From: Dyadobacter sp. CY343
Lineage (GTDB): Bacteria; Bacteroidota; Bacteroidia; Cytophagales; Spirosomataceae
Reading direction: 5' to 3'
DNA length: 64,000 bases
NCBI RefSeq assembly: GCF_021390335.1
Contig: NZ_JAJUXK010000006.1
Coordinates: 1-64,000, forward strand
Part shown: piece by piece, positions 25,919 through 34,563 of the stretch
How positions within the stretch are numbered: position 1 is the first letter of the stretch
Layout of the letters: each line of letters begins with the position of its first letter
The notes under the pieces: generated by a model
The model's input: only the letters and a program-made list of their open reading frames with translations
Database searches by the model: none
What the model was told of the DNA's origin: nothing
Program-made: the position numbers and the translations under genes

Positions 25919-26692
25919 ATGAACGAAAGAAAAGTATTTCCCGACCGCTTCAAAGGACAGGTTGTGCTGATTACGGGAGCTGCCGACGGGCTGGGCAAAG
26001 CGATTGCGAAAAGAATAGCCGCAGAAGGTGGTGCGCTCGCGTTGTTCGATCTGAACGAAGCTTTGCTAGACCAGTTTGCCGACGAGTTGCGGGCAGACAA
26101 TATGAACGTAAAAACGTATGTCGTAGATATTTCAGACGAGGAAAAGGTGCAGCGCGGTTACGACGCGGTTATGTCTGATTTTGGAAGAATAGATGCGGCT
26201 ATACATTCGGCCGGTATCGTCGGCCCGACGAGCACGCCGATTCTCTCGGTGTCAAAACAGGATTTCGAGAAAGTGTGTAAAGTCAACCTGACGGGCAGTT
26301 TTCTGGTAACCAAATATGCAGTATCCCAAATGGTTACGGCGGGTTACGGCAGGATTCTGCTCATTGCTTCCATCGCCGGCAAAGAGGGAAATCCGGGCAT
26401 GGTACCCTATTCAGCCAGCAAAGCGGGGGTGATTGGTCTGGTGAAATCGGTAGCCAAGGAATATGCGACAGCTGGCATTACAATCAACGGATTGGCACCG
26501 GCCGTGATCAGAATAGCTATGAATGCCAGTACTTCGCCCGAACAGCTCGCCTACATGACAGCCAAAATACCTATGAGCAGGCTGGGCGAGCCCGAAGAAA
26601 TCGCAGCAATGGCAGCATTTATCATTTCGTCAGAAAACAGCTTTTCAACAGGCTTCATCTTCGACGCATCAGGCGGCCGGGCAACTTACTGA
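25919..26692 (+). CDS. SDR-family oxidoreductase
   Basis: 257 residues with a complete short-chain dehydrogenase core: cofactor loop TGAADGLG (19-26), Asp at the end of strand 2 (FDLNEAL) favouring NAD, HSAG at 96-99 in place of NNAG, and catalytic S151, Y164 (YSASK) and K168. It ends in the usual TGFIFDASGG. The best guess is a sugar or sugar-acid dehydrogenase of the 3-oxoacyl-reductase-like group. Its position behind a glycosidase-like gene supports a carbohydrate role. Confidence 0.85.
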   Translation: MNERKVFPDRFKGQVVLITGAADGLGKAIAKRIAAEGGALALFDLNEALLDQFADELRADNMNVKTYVVDISDEEKVQRGYDAVMSDFGRIDAAIHSAGIVGPTSTPILSVSKQDFEKVCKVNLTGSFLVTKYAVSQMVTAGYGRILLIASIAGKEGNPGMVPYSASKAGVIGLVKSVAKEYATAGITINGLAPAVIRIAMNASTSPEQLAYMTAKIPMSRLGEPEEIAAMAAFIISSENSFSTGFIFDASGGRATY

Positions 26693-26710
26693 TTTTGATG
26701 GCAAAAGAGA

Positions 26711-26733
26711 AAGGACTGTCGCCAACAGTCCTT
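26711..26733 (-). terminator. Terminator of the 26739 gene (probably bidirectional)
   Basis: AAGGACTGT (26711-26719) and ACAGTCCTT (26725-26733) form a perfect nine-base stem with a five-base loop. On the minus strand a T-rich run follows. It ends the small gene at 26739 and may also stop transcription from the SDR gene. A damaged copy lies at 15741-15763. Confidence 0.75.
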
Positions 26734-26738
26734 CATTT

Positions 26739-27026
26739 TCAAACTTTCGCTCCCATCTTCTCAAAGCCTTCCCAAAGTACCTTCACATCAAAGAGCGCCG
26801 ACTTTTCTGCCGCATCAAACGGAACATCCGAGTGATAAAGCGCCAGATCATGGATCATTTTGAGCGAATGCGCCAGCTCCTTAAAACCCTGACATTCCAC
26901 AAGATACCAAAACTCGGCTTGTGATTCCGTCAGCGGAGTGCTGACGTTTGATGCGTGACGTGCATCATTCGTTGGGTTGACTGAATGTAATTTTGAGTCA
27001 ACACCTGAACCATCCGAAGTTTGCAT
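26739..27026 (-). CDS. Small protein of unknown family (second copy decayed at 15.7 kb)
   Basis: 95 residues, cytosolic. The C-terminal half has a characteristic stretch: SLKMIHDLALYHSDVPFD, then KSALFDVKVLWEGFEKMG. The N-terminal half is low in pattern. The same C-terminal half and the same terminator hairpin occur in degraded form at 15741-15906, so the gene exists in more than one copy and travels with its terminator. An insertion-related or regulatory role is possible, but nothing proves it. The start at 27026 is the first ATG of the frame. Confidence 0.5.
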   Translation of the reverse strand: MQTSDGSGVDSKLHSVNPTNDARHASNVSTPLTESQAEFWYLVECQGFKELAHSLKMIHDLALYHSDVPFDAAEKSALFDVKVLWEGFEKMGAKV

Positions 27027-27363
27027 TTAAAATGGGTAAGTGTGAAAAGATAAGGAGAGGTCACCGCAAACTTCGTCAAAGAGCTAACTTTGATAGGTCT
27101 CGGGACTTGCACCCGTATGCCTCTCCAAGGCCATTTTGTCCTACGTTTTTTCATTAGCTCTATCATTTTATTTCAAAGTTTGCAGGGCAAATATAGGGGA
27201 AAGTTCTTTTGATGCTGAATCAAAAAAGCTAACGGTCTCGGATGTGTAATGGATACCGTTTAATAAATACTGTGAGCAAATTAGAACAGCAAGAATGATG
27301 CGCCAATCCAGGAAGAGCCAGCACCAGGCACTCTTATAGCCAGCCAAAGCCCCATATACGTTT

Positions 27364-27392
27364 TGTCGCAAATTTAGCCAGTATTTGCGACA
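27364..27392. promoter_or_regulatory. 10-bp inverted repeat upstream of the RhuM-Fic gene
   Basis: TGTCGCAAAT (27364-27373) and ATTTGCGACA (27383-27392) are perfect arms around nine bases, about 125 bases before the start at 27518. It could be an operator for the RhuM-Fic gene. The rest of 27027-27517 contains no gene I can support; a stretch at 27092-27164 resembles a damaged tRNA on the minus strand. Confidence 0.4.
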
Positions 27393-27517
27393 GCAGCGGA
27401 GGTACACTGATACCATAACTGCCCAGAACTTCGATTTCCGCTTTAACCGTCAAATAATCCGCCAAATTACTAGTAGAGCTTTGTCCTATATTGGGTTAAA
27501 ACAAACGGCTGGAAAAA

Positions 27518-28486
27518 ATGGAGAAACAGATTGAGATATACGTCAGTCCGAATGGACAGGCTCACATTGAGACCAAGTTTGAAGATGATACTGTTTGGCT
27601 TACGCAAAAAATGATGGCAGACCTGTTTCAAACGACAATACCCAACATCAATATGCACCTCAAGAATGTCTATGAGGATGGGGAGCTAATGGAGGAAGCA
27701 ACTATTAAGAATTCCTTAATAGTTCAATTGGAAGGTCAAAGAGAAGTAAAACGAAGCCAGAAATACCACAATCTGGACGCTATCATTTCGGTAGGTTACC
27801 GCATCAAATCGGAAGTTGCCACAAAGTTTCGCCAATGGGCGACCCAGCGGCTCAAGGACTATCTTATCCAAGGCTACGCCATCAATGAAAAACGACTTGC
27901 TCAAAAAAACCAGCAAGTGCAAACTTTGAAAGATGGGATCCGCATTCTAAGCCGCGCTATTGAATATAAAGTTGACGAGGTCGACACCGCCTGGCTTGCG
28001 CATTTTGCAAAAGGGCTCGAATTGCTCGACGATTACGATCACGAAGCGTTGGATCAAAAAGGAATTAGTCAACAAGTTGCGACATATCCAGATCTATCAT
28101 CTTATCAAAACATCATCGACATCATGCGGCAGGATTTCAGTTCTTCAATATTCGGAAAAGAAAAGGATGATAGTTTCCGGAGCTCCGTCGCACAGATCGG
28201 CAAAGGATTCGGCGAAGTTGATTTTTATCCAACAATCGAAGAAAAGGCTGCAACCCTACTCTATTTGATAATCAAAAATCATTCATTTGTTGATGGCAAT
28301 AAACGGATTGCAGCCGCGTGCTTTCTACTTTTCCTTGAAGCAAACGGTATATTAAAGGCGCAAGAAAATCCGATCATCAGCAACGAAGCGCTGGCGAGCC
28401 TCACACTCTTTGCCGCAGCCAGTAAGCCTGAGGAAATGGAGACAGTGAAGAAGTTGATTGTGAGTGTTTTGAATAGAAATCAATAG
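27518..28486 (+). CDS. RhuM-family protein fused to a Fic/Doc domain
   Basis: 322 residues. The N-terminal RhuM domain shows DDTVWLTQKMMADLFQTTIP, then IHMHLKNVYEDGEL-type text (NINMHLKNVYEDGEL), then YHNLDAIISVGYRIKSEVAT and FRQWATQRLKDYLIQGYAIN. The C-terminal Doc-like Fic domain has HSFVDGNKRIAA starting at H255, with the active-site His and the anion-binding loop; the second Arg of classical Fic is absent, as in Doc. Doc-type proteins phosphorylate or AMPylate targets. This fusion is common in bacteria as a solitary gene, often close to mobile DNA. No antitoxin gene is visible beside it. Confidence 0.85.
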   Translation: MEKQIEIYVSPNGQAHIETKFEDDTVWLTQKMMADLFQTTIPNINMHLKNVYEDGELMEEATIKNSLIVQLEGQREVKRSQKYHNLDAIISVGYRIKSEVATKFRQWATQRLKDYLIQGYAINEKRLAQKNQQVQTLKDGIRILSRAIEYKVDEVDTAWLAHFAKGLELLDDYDHEALDQKGISQQVATYPDLSSYQNIIDIMRQDFSSSIFGKEKDDSFRSSVAQIGKGFGEVDFYPTIEEKAATLLYLIIKNHSFVDGNKRIAAACFLLFLEANGILKAQENPIISNEALASLTLFAAASKPEEMETVKKLIVSVLNRNQ

Positions 28487-28640
28487 TAAGTTTCAGAAAA
28501 GCACAAGAGGATCCGAAAGGCGAAATGTACCTGCCCTATCAACTTTTGTCCATTCTCTCCCGCATTCCAGTCCGCCAATTTTGCATTCAGTTCAAGGGAA
28601 ACGGTTGGTTCCGTCTCCCCTCACTTTAACTCAATGCAAA

Positions 28641-29891
28641 ATGAAAAGACAACAGAACCGCACATTAGGTGCATTCGAAAAAGCGTTTTGGCTACTGGAT
28701 CAGATCGATTCCAAGGATTTTTGTCTGGCCGCAGACATTGCAGGAACGCAACCCGTTGAAAAATGGCGGAAGGCCATTGACATGGCACAACAACGCCATC
28801 CAAATCTCTCAGTAAGGGTTGTGCTGGATGAATTGGGCAGACCAACATTGCAGCACGCCGAAAACCTGCATATTCCGCTCAGGGTGGTACATGCGGAGCA
28901 AAATTATCGCTGGGAACAGGAAGTGGAAAAAGAGCTTTCTGTAAGGTTTAACACGGAAGAAGGACCATTGTTAAGGGTTGTTTTGGTTCAAAAAACGGAT
29001 AGCACCGTGCTGATCTTGGCCGCAAACCACACCGTTTCCGATGGCACATCACTAAGCTATTTGACGCGGGATATATTGCTGGCCGTCACCGGAAATGAGC
29101 TTGCATTCTTGGAGCCGCAGGTTTCGAATGATGAAACGCTCGACTTGCCGGAAGATCTGCCTGAACAGATAGTCGAGAAGGTTTTAGAACTGAAAATGAA
29201 GACGGATATAGTAAATCCACTGGTGTCATCGCACCGCTTTTCGGAAAGCACAACGCACAACCTGCTTGAACGCGCCAGACAGGAGAACACTAGCGTTCAT
29301 GGTGCCATTTGCGCGGCCGTATTGCTGGCTTCGAGGAAAATGCGACCAGAATGGGATGAGACCAGAATGGAGTTGGTTTCGCCCATTTGCACGAGAGGCG
29401 CGCTAAACCTGGACGATAATTTTGGCCTGAACATTACCACACAATCTGTGTTTTTTGAAAACCAGCGTTACCTATCGTTCTGGGATCTGGCCAGATTGGC
29501 GAAGGCTGGTCTCGGCGGGACGAGTTCTGCTGAATATACAACCGGCTATTTGTCTTTTTTCCGGGACCTTGTATTCGGCCACAATGATATGCAGGAAATG
29601 CTGGATGCTTTGAAACAGGCATTTAACCATCACATTATGGTTACGAACCTGGTCAGGGTGAGATACAAAACCGATTTCGGGCCATTGAAACTGAGAGCCT
29701 TATATGGCCCGATGGTGCGCTCGGGCAAAGGAATGGAACAGACCATCGGGGCATTAACGACCAACGGTGCGCTCTGCCTGACTAATACGAGCGATACGCC
29801 GATTCCCGGCCTGCTTCTGGAAATGGAGCGGATTTTGGAAAAAGCTTGCGAGGAAAATTTAGTTGCTAAGACTGAATGTTCTTTTCGATAA
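28641..29891 (+). CDS. Free-standing condensation-domain-like acyltransferase
   Basis: 416 residues from ATG 28641; the in-frame start at 28581 has weaker coding text. The acyltransferase motif is NHTVSDG with H130 as catalytic base and D134, matching HHxxxDG. Other landmarks are the helix GAFEKAFWLLDQ at the start and GPLLRVVLVQ before the motif. A late FGLNITTQS segment resembles the DFG.. region of condensation or PapA-like enzymes. Such enzymes join acyl groups to alcohols or amines. No carrier protein or synthetase gene is nearby. The 3' end overlaps the convergent HxlR gene by 26 bases. Confidence 0.6.
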   Translation: MKRQQNRTLGAFEKAFWLLDQIDSKDFCLAADIAGTQPVEKWRKAIDMAQQRHPNLSVRVVLDELGRPTLQHAENLHIPLRVVHAEQNYRWEQEVEKELSVRFNTEEGPLLRVVLVQKTDSTVLILAANHTVSDGTSLSYLTRDILLAVTGNELAFLEPQVSNDETLDLPEDLPEQIVEKVLELKMKTDIVNPLVSSHRFSESTTHNLLERARQENTSVHGAICAAVLLASRKMRPEWDETRMELVSPICTRGALNLDDNFGLNITTQSVFFENQRYLSFWDLARLAKAGLGGTSSAEYTTGYLSFFRDLVFGHNDMQEMLDALKQAFNHHIMVTNLVRVRYKTDFGPLKLRALYGPMVRSGKGMEQTIGALTTNGALCLTNTSDTPIPGLLLEMERILEKACEENLVAKTECSFR

Positions 29892-30225
29892 GCTCACGCA
29901 AACGCTGGTCATTTTGATCGCCCCACTCGCCAATTGCGCCGATGACGGGGATCAGTGATTTACCAAAATCAGTTAGATAATACTCAACTTTGGGCGGGAC
30001 GACGGGGTAAATGATTTTCCCGACCAGCTCGTGGTTTTCGAGTTCTTTCAATTGCACATTCAACACCCGGCGGGATGCATCCGGAATTTTCCGTTGCAGC
30101 TCGCTGGGCCGTTGAAAGCCCTGATGAATGAACCACAAAAGCCTTATTTTCCATTTGCCGTAAAGCACCTCACCGATCAGGTCGAGCCCGCAGTTCAGGT
30201 TGGGCATTGTCTTTCTTTCGTACAT
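29866..30225 (-). CDS. HxlR-family transcriptional regulator
   Basis: 119 residues (the second Met, seven residues in, is equally plausible as start). The HxlR winged helix is clear: CGLDLIGEVLYGKWKIRLLW, then RPSELQRKIPDASRRVLNVQ, then LKELENHELVGKIIYPVVPP, with VEYYLTDFGKSL. A TATATTTG box, fitting the Bacteroidetes -7 consensus, lies at 30230-30237 on the minus strand; this would put the transcript start close to the first ATG and favours the second. It is divergent from an SDR gene, a usual arrangement for HxlR control of an oxidoreductase. Confidence 0.85.
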   Translation of the reverse strand: MYERKTMPNLNCGLDLIGEVLYGKWKIRLLWFIHQGFQRPSELQRKIPDASRRVLNVQLKELENHELVGKIIYPVVPPKVEYYLTDFGKSLIPVIGAIGEWGDQNDQRLRELIEKNIQS

Positions 30226-30260
30226 ACTGCAAATATAAACATATGCCTTGGGCGGTTCAA

Positions 30261-30280
30261 TAGGGACAAATTTATCCCTA
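30261..30280. promoter_or_regulatory. Palindrome between hxlR and SDR genes, probable HxlR operator
   Basis: TAGGGACAAATTTATCCCTA is a 20-base palindrome with one mismatched pair in ten. It lies in the 128-base divergent intergenic region, upstream of the -7 box of the regulator. A second symmetry, ACTTG-TCGG-CAAGT, is at 30299-30312. HxlR proteins bind paired sites between divergent genes. Confidence 0.5.
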
Positions 30281-30353
30281 TCTGAATCGTAAATCCGTAC
30301 TTGTCGGCAAGTAGCATAGTGCTGAAATTTGTCCTACACAAATCGATACGGAC

Positions 30354-31142
30354 ATGGAATTTAATTTTGAGAACGAACTAAAAGATAAAATTGCATTGGT
30401 AACCGGCGGCAGCAAAGGGGCAGGAAAAGCCATCGCCGACCGGCTGTTGCAAGCAGGCGCAACTGTGATCATCACAGCCAGAAACAAGCCGGAAGAAGAA
30501 AATGAAAACATCCATTTTATAGCCGCAGATTTAAGCAAACCGGAAGGAACGCAGAAAGTGGTGGATGAGGTCATCGAAAAGTTCGGCCGACTGGACATTC
30601 TGATCAACAATATGGGGGGCTCGGAAACGCCTGCGGGTGGTTTTGCAGTGCTTTCAGATGAAGATTGGGAGTTGTCATTTCAAACCAATTTGTTGGCACC
30701 CGTGCGGCTGGACCGTGGATTTTTACCCGGCATGATCAATCGTCACGAAGGCGTAATTATCCACATTGCATCCATTCAGGCAAAACTTCCTTTGTACGAC
30801 TCCACATTGCCTTACGCGGCGGCAAAAGCAGCTTTGGTCAATTATAGCAAAAGTTTGTCCAATGAAGTGGCTCCCAAAGGCGTGCGCGTGCTGACCGTTT
30901 CGCCTGGCTGGATCATGACCACGTCATCTGTCCGGATGATGGAGCGAATTGCCGAAAGCACAGGCGGCACGATGGAAGAAGCTGAGAAAAGCGTCATGGA
31001 TGCATTGGGTGGCATTCCTTTCGGCAGACCGGCCTGGCCCGAAGAAGTTGCTGAGCTCGTTGGCTTCCTGGTTTCTCCGAGAGCCACTTACCTTACAGGC
31101 ACCGAATATGTGATCGATGGCGGCACCATTCCTACGATTTAA
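30354..31142 (+). CDS. SDR-family oxidoreductase, probable HxlR target
   Basis: 262 residues. Cofactor loop TGGSKGAG (17-24) and Arg in TARNK favour NADP. NNMGG at 85-89 replaces NNAG. Catalytic residues are S140, Y154 and K158 (YAAAK). The C-terminal part ends TGTEYVIDGGT. Divergent HxlR-SDR pairs usually respond to electrophilic or quinone-like compounds. An NTF2-like gene follows after 65 bases and may be cotranscribed. Confidence 0.85.
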   Translation: MEFNFENELKDKIALVTGGSKGAGKAIADRLLQAGATVIITARNKPEEENENIHFIAADLSKPEGTQKVVDEVIEKFGRLDILINNMGGSETPAGGFAVLSDEDWELSFQTNLLAPVRLDRGFLPGMINRHEGVIIHIASIQAKLPLYDSTLPYAAAKAALVNYSKSLSNEVAPKGVRVLTVSPGWIMTTSSVRMMERIAESTGGTMEEAEKSVMDALGGIPFGRPAWPEEVAELVGFLVSPRATYLTGTEYVIDGGTIPTI

Positions 31143-31207
31143 GCGCGCATTTACCATTCTTATTTCAGTATAAAAACCATTTTTAATTAACATAAACATT
31201 CATAATC

Positions 31208-31531
31208 ATGAAACTTCCAGAAAACATCGAAGGCTTTATTAAAGCACAAAACGACTTAGACAGCACAGCGTTTGCCAATTATTTCACAGAACACGCAACC
31301 GTTTCAGACGAAGGTTCGTCCTATTCTGGGAGGGAGGAAATCAAGCAGTGGATACAAGAGGCGACTGAAAAGTACAATATGCAGCTGACACCCATTGATT
31401 TTAATCAAACCGGCTCGAAAGGAGAACTGACCGTGGAAGTAAGCGGTACTTTTCCCGGCAGTCCAATTGTGATGAATTATCATCTTGAAATGGATGGTTC
31501 TTCTATCAGTTCGTTGCATATTACGGATTAG
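31208..31531 (+). CDS. SnoaL/NTF2-like small protein
   Basis: 107 residues without signal peptide: the opening PENIEGFIKAQNDLDSTAFA, then the turn YFTEHATVSDEG, and two closing strands (LTVEVSGTFPGSPIVMNYHL). The length and pattern are those of SnoaL-like domains that bind or isomerise small molecules. Found behind an HxlR-controlled SDR gene, it may take part in the same detoxification or modification step. Confidence 0.7.
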   Translation: MKLPENIEGFIKAQNDLDSTAFANYFTEHATVSDEGSSYSGREEIKQWIQEATEKYNMQLTPIDFNQTGSKGELTVEVSGTFPGSPIVMNYHLEMDGSSISSLHITD

Positions 31532-31612
31532 GTAGTGTGAGTTTGCAGGAATGCTTTGAACTCCATAAAGCATTCCCGCGAATCTTTTTATAGCTCAAAT
31601 ACTGAAATATTT

Positions 31613-32542
31613 ATGACCAGAGATATGCGGTTCAACTTGGCAATGGTGGCGTTGGCAATGCTATTTTTTTCAACTGTTACATTTGCTCAAAAGCCGAACT
31701 CCTACCTCAAAAACGATCCCTCCCAACGGGTTCAAATTGCGCCTGAAAGTGTTTTCGAAAGTTTCCGAGAGGCGGGAATGAAACCAGTTAATCATAAGTT
31801 GACGCCTGCCGAAAAGGAGAAAGTGAATAATGCTTTTGCACATTTGACGCCACTCCACCAGCGCATTTTAAAACAACATTTGGAAAGCATCAGCTTCATG
31901 GATAACATGCCCAACACGGCATTAACCTCGCCGATTGACACAAGTGGCGCAGCGAAAATGTTCAACATTACTTTTCGCGCAAGCTTACTCGACGAGAATA
32001 TTTCTCAATGGGCCACCTGGAAAGAGAATACGTGCTTTACGCCTGCCGCTGATTCCAGTTACAAAGTGCGCGTTGAAGGCGGCAGCTTAGACGCGATCAT
32101 TTATGTACTCTTGCACGAGGCCACGCACATTGTCGACGTGGTAACCGGAATTACCCCCCACCCCAAAGAAGCATATGATGTTGTGGAACCGACGCCATTT
32201 ACACAAGACATTTGGCGCGTGATGAATAAGCCTACGGATACATACATCGATTCCCTACTGGAAAAGACGCGTTTTAGAAGCGGCAAGCCGGTGTCGATCA
32301 GCCTGGCAGCGGATGTTTATACCAAACTTTCCAAGACGCCCTTTCCTTCATTATACGCAATGGCAGCGTGGTCTGAGGACATTGCTGAGCTGGCCACCAT
32401 TTACCACCTCACTGCGAAAATGAAGCAGCCATTTTATATCGTCGTTACCAAAAACAATGTCGAGGTAACCCGGTTCGAACCAATGAAAAATGCGCTGGTC
32501 AAGCAGCGTTTGGATAAACTTTCCAGTTTCTACAAGCCGTAA
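31613..32542 (+). CDS. Secreted putative zinc metalloprotease (HEATH motif)
   Basis: 309 residues from ATG 31613; the frame opens upstream, but this start gives a clean signal peptide (FNLAMVALAMLFFSTVTFAQ). The mature protein contains YVLLHEATHIVDVV with H168-E169-x-x-H172, the HExxH zinc signature, in a hydrophobic helix. A second acidic segment, AAWSEDIAELATIYHLT (about 260), could provide the third ligand. I do not recognise a MEROPS family. It is likely periplasmic or outer-membrane associated. Confidence 0.6.
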   Translation: MTRDMRFNLAMVALAMLFFSTVTFAQKPNSYLKNDPSQRVQIAPESVFESFREAGMKPVNHKLTPAEKEKVNNAFAHLTPLHQRILKQHLESISFMDNMPNTALTSPIDTSGAAKMFNITFRASLLDENISQWATWKENTCFTPAADSSYKVRVEGGSLDAIIYVLLHEATHIVDVVTGITPHPKEAYDVVEPTPFTQDIWRVMNKPTDTYIDSLLEKTRFRSGKPVSISLAADVYTKLSKTPFPSLYAMAAWSEDIAELATIYHLTAKMKQPFYIVVTKNNVEVTRFEPMKNALVKQRLDKLSSFYKP

Positions 32543-32690
32543 TTTCACCTTCCGGGAAAAATGTACAAGGCGCAAGGCTTTTTATCCATTCTTCTGCGCC
32601 CTTTAACCTGCCACCTTTGTAATGTCAAAACGATATGACAATCGGCTAACGGTTAGCAGATTAACTCAAACATTCAAACTTACTACTCAG

Positions 32691-33596
32691 ATGAAAGCTA
32701 TTGCCTTGACCATCGCATTCCTTTTTACTTTTATCCAAAGCCAATCTCTATTTGCACAAACACGCAAGCCGGCAGCACTAGGAAGAGAAGAATACATTGA
32801 AGTGGAGAAAAATGTAAAACTACACGTGATCGACCTCGGCGAAGGTCAGCCAGTCGTGCTCATTCACGGATGGCCGCTCAACAACGAGATGTACGAATAT
32901 CAATACCAATATCTGGTTGAAAAAGGGTTCAGGGTGATCGGCATTTCGCTCCGCGGTTTTGGAAAATCGGACAGACCTTATGGAAAATATGACTTCGATA
33001 CTTTCTCCGACGACATTAAAGTGGTTCTGGAAAAACTGAAAATCGAGAACGCAACATTAGGCGGATTTTCAATGGGCAGTGCCGTGGTACTTCACTACGT
33101 AACCAAATATAATGGTGCGCATATCAAGAAGTTAGCCGTATTCGGTGCGACTGGTCCGTCATGGAAACAACGTGAAGGCCATCCTTACGGCATCACCGAG
33201 CAGGGTGCAAAAGATCTGATCAAACAAACTAAAACAAACCGGGAACAATTGGTAGCAGGTTTTGGAAAAGCATTTGAAGGACAGGAAGGTGGACTTTCAC
33301 CGGAATCGATCAAATGGTTGGAAAGCATTAACCTGAATGCATCACCTTACGCTACTACTCAGGCTATCAGCGCATTGGGCGACCTGGATCTTCGTCCCGT
33401 GCTTGGAAAAATCAAAATGCCGGTTGCGATATTCCACGGTGTGAATGATAAACTGTGTGACTATGCTCAGGCTGAACAGCTTAACAAAGCCATCAAAGGT
33501 TCTTACATAGTGAAATTCGAAAAAGGCGGACACGGATTTTTTATTGAAGAAATGGATAAATTCAACTCCGAACTTGAAAAATTTGCAAGAAACTAA
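32691..33596 (+). CDS. Secreted alpha/beta hydrolase (arylesterase/haloperoxidase-like)
   Basis: 301 residues from ATG 32691, which gives a signal peptide (LTIAFLFTFIQSQSLFAQ). Hydrolase landmarks: oxyanion loop LIHGWPLNN, nucleophile elbow GFSMGS with S127, acid in FHGVNDKL and His in KGGHGFFIEE. The HGWP start and GFSMG elbow fit the group of non-heme chloroperoxidase/arylesterase-like hydrolases, which cleave esters and form peracids. Export to the periplasm is unusual for that group. A strong terminator follows directly. Confidence 0.8.
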   Translation: MKAIALTIAFLFTFIQSQSLFAQTRKPAALGREEYIEVEKNVKLHVIDLGEGQPVVLIHGWPLNNEMYEYQYQYLVEKGFRVIGISLRGFGKSDRPYGKYDFDTFSDDIKVVLEKLKIENATLGGFSMGSAVVLHYVTKYNGAHIKKLAVFGATGPSWKQREGHPYGITEQGAKDLIKQTKTNREQLVAGFGKAFEGQEGGLSPESIKWLESINLNASPYATTQAISALGDLDLRPVLGKIKMPVAIFHGVNDKLCDYAQAEQLNKAIKGSYIVKFEKGGHGFFIEEMDKFNSELEKFARN

Positions 33597-33609
33597 TTAA
33601 ACAAATCTG

Positions 33610-33639
33610 ACCTGTGAAGCGAATGATCGCTTCACAGGT
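33610..33639 (+). terminator. Factor-independent terminator
   Basis: ACCTGTGAAGCGA and TCGCTTCACAGGT form a perfect 13-base stem with a four-base loop and TTTCTTGT behind it, 13 bases after the hydrolase stop. Confidence 0.85.
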
Positions 33640-33692
33640 TTCTTGTCTATTTTGAAACAAAGAAACACTGTCATTCACAAGCGTATATAGCC

Positions 33693-34538
33693 ATGAGTAC
33701 TGTTTTCAATAACAATTTAAAGACGTTAGGTTTGCTGCATGTAAGTCAAGAGCAAACGGATATTATCAACGGACCTGCTTATAAAGAGTACATTAAAATC
33801 CTCTATCTGCCCGTTGGCTACAAACTGAGGGTCGATTTTGCCTGTTACGAAACCCAGCAGCCTACATTGTTTTTTATCAGCCCCAATCAATATCTTGAAC
33901 TGGAAGCAGCTGGCGAGGAAAGTGGGTATTTCATCTTCTACAACCGCGATTTTTACTGCATTCAGATTCATGATCAGGAAGTTGCATGTGATGGTTTGCT
34001 GTTCAATAACATCGGGAATATGCCCAAAGTAGAGCTTTCGGAAGCTGAGAACGCTTTTTTGGGGGGCCTATTTGAGGAAATGATCCAGGAATTCCACCTC
34101 AATGACAGCTCACTGGAAGAAATGGTCCGCACCTATCTCAAACAATTACTCATCCGCGCGACACGCTCCTGGAAAAGGCAGCATTTGACGCACGATGTGA
34201 CTGAGCAGCAAAGTGATCTGGAATTTTTCAGAAAATTTACACGGCTCGTGGAAGAGCATTATAAGTCCAAACACACCGTCGCCGATTATGCCGATTTCCT
34301 GTGCATGGCACCAAAAACGATCACGCATAAATTCAATCGTCTTCGGCTGCCACAGCCTAATGAGGTGATTAAAAATCGCATTATCCTCGAAGCGAAACGC
34401 TTATTAGTGCATACATCACTTACTGCGAAAGAAATTGCCTACGAACTAGGTTACAATGATCCGGCTTATTTCAGCAGATTGTTTCAAACTAAAACGGGGG
34501 AATCACCTTCGGGTTTTAGGGCTGGTTTTTTAAAGTAA
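33693..34538 (+). CDS. AraC-family transcriptional regulator
   Basis: 281 residues. The C-terminal AraC DNA-binding domain spans about 180-281: the first helix-turn-helix at VADYADFLCMAPKTITHKFN, the second at TAKEIAYELGYNDPAYFSRL, closing with FQTKTGESPSGFR. The N-terminal part is a cupin-like sensor (LFFISPNQYLELEAAGEESG). This type in Bacteroidetes often controls a neighbouring hydrolase or oxidoreductase, so the secreted hydrolase upstream is a possible target. Confidence 0.85.
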   Translation: MSTVFNNNLKTLGLLHVSQEQTDIINGPAYKEYIKILYLPVGYKLRVDFACYETQQPTLFFISPNQYLELEAAGEESGYFIFYNRDFYCIQIHDQEVACDGLLFNNIGNMPKVELSEAENAFLGGLFEEMIQEFHLNDSSLEEMVRTYLKQLLIRATRSWKRQHLTHDVTEQQSDLEFFRKFTRLVEEHYKSKHTVADYADFLCMAPKTITHKFNRLRLPQPNEVIKNRIILEAKRLLVHTSLTAKEIAYELGYNDPAYFSRLFQTKTGESPSGFRAGFLK

Positions 34539-34563
34539 CCGACATATAGATCCGTGACTGGAC

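Noticed and set aside
27092..27164. 73-base tRNA-like sequence on the minus strand with CGGG...CCCG T-arm and GATAG/CTATC ends
   Set aside because: The T-loop has TGCAAGT instead of TTCRANT, the anticodon stem needs a bulge, the D-arm is not recognisable and two acceptor pairs fail. At most a degenerate relic; tRNAscan would decide.
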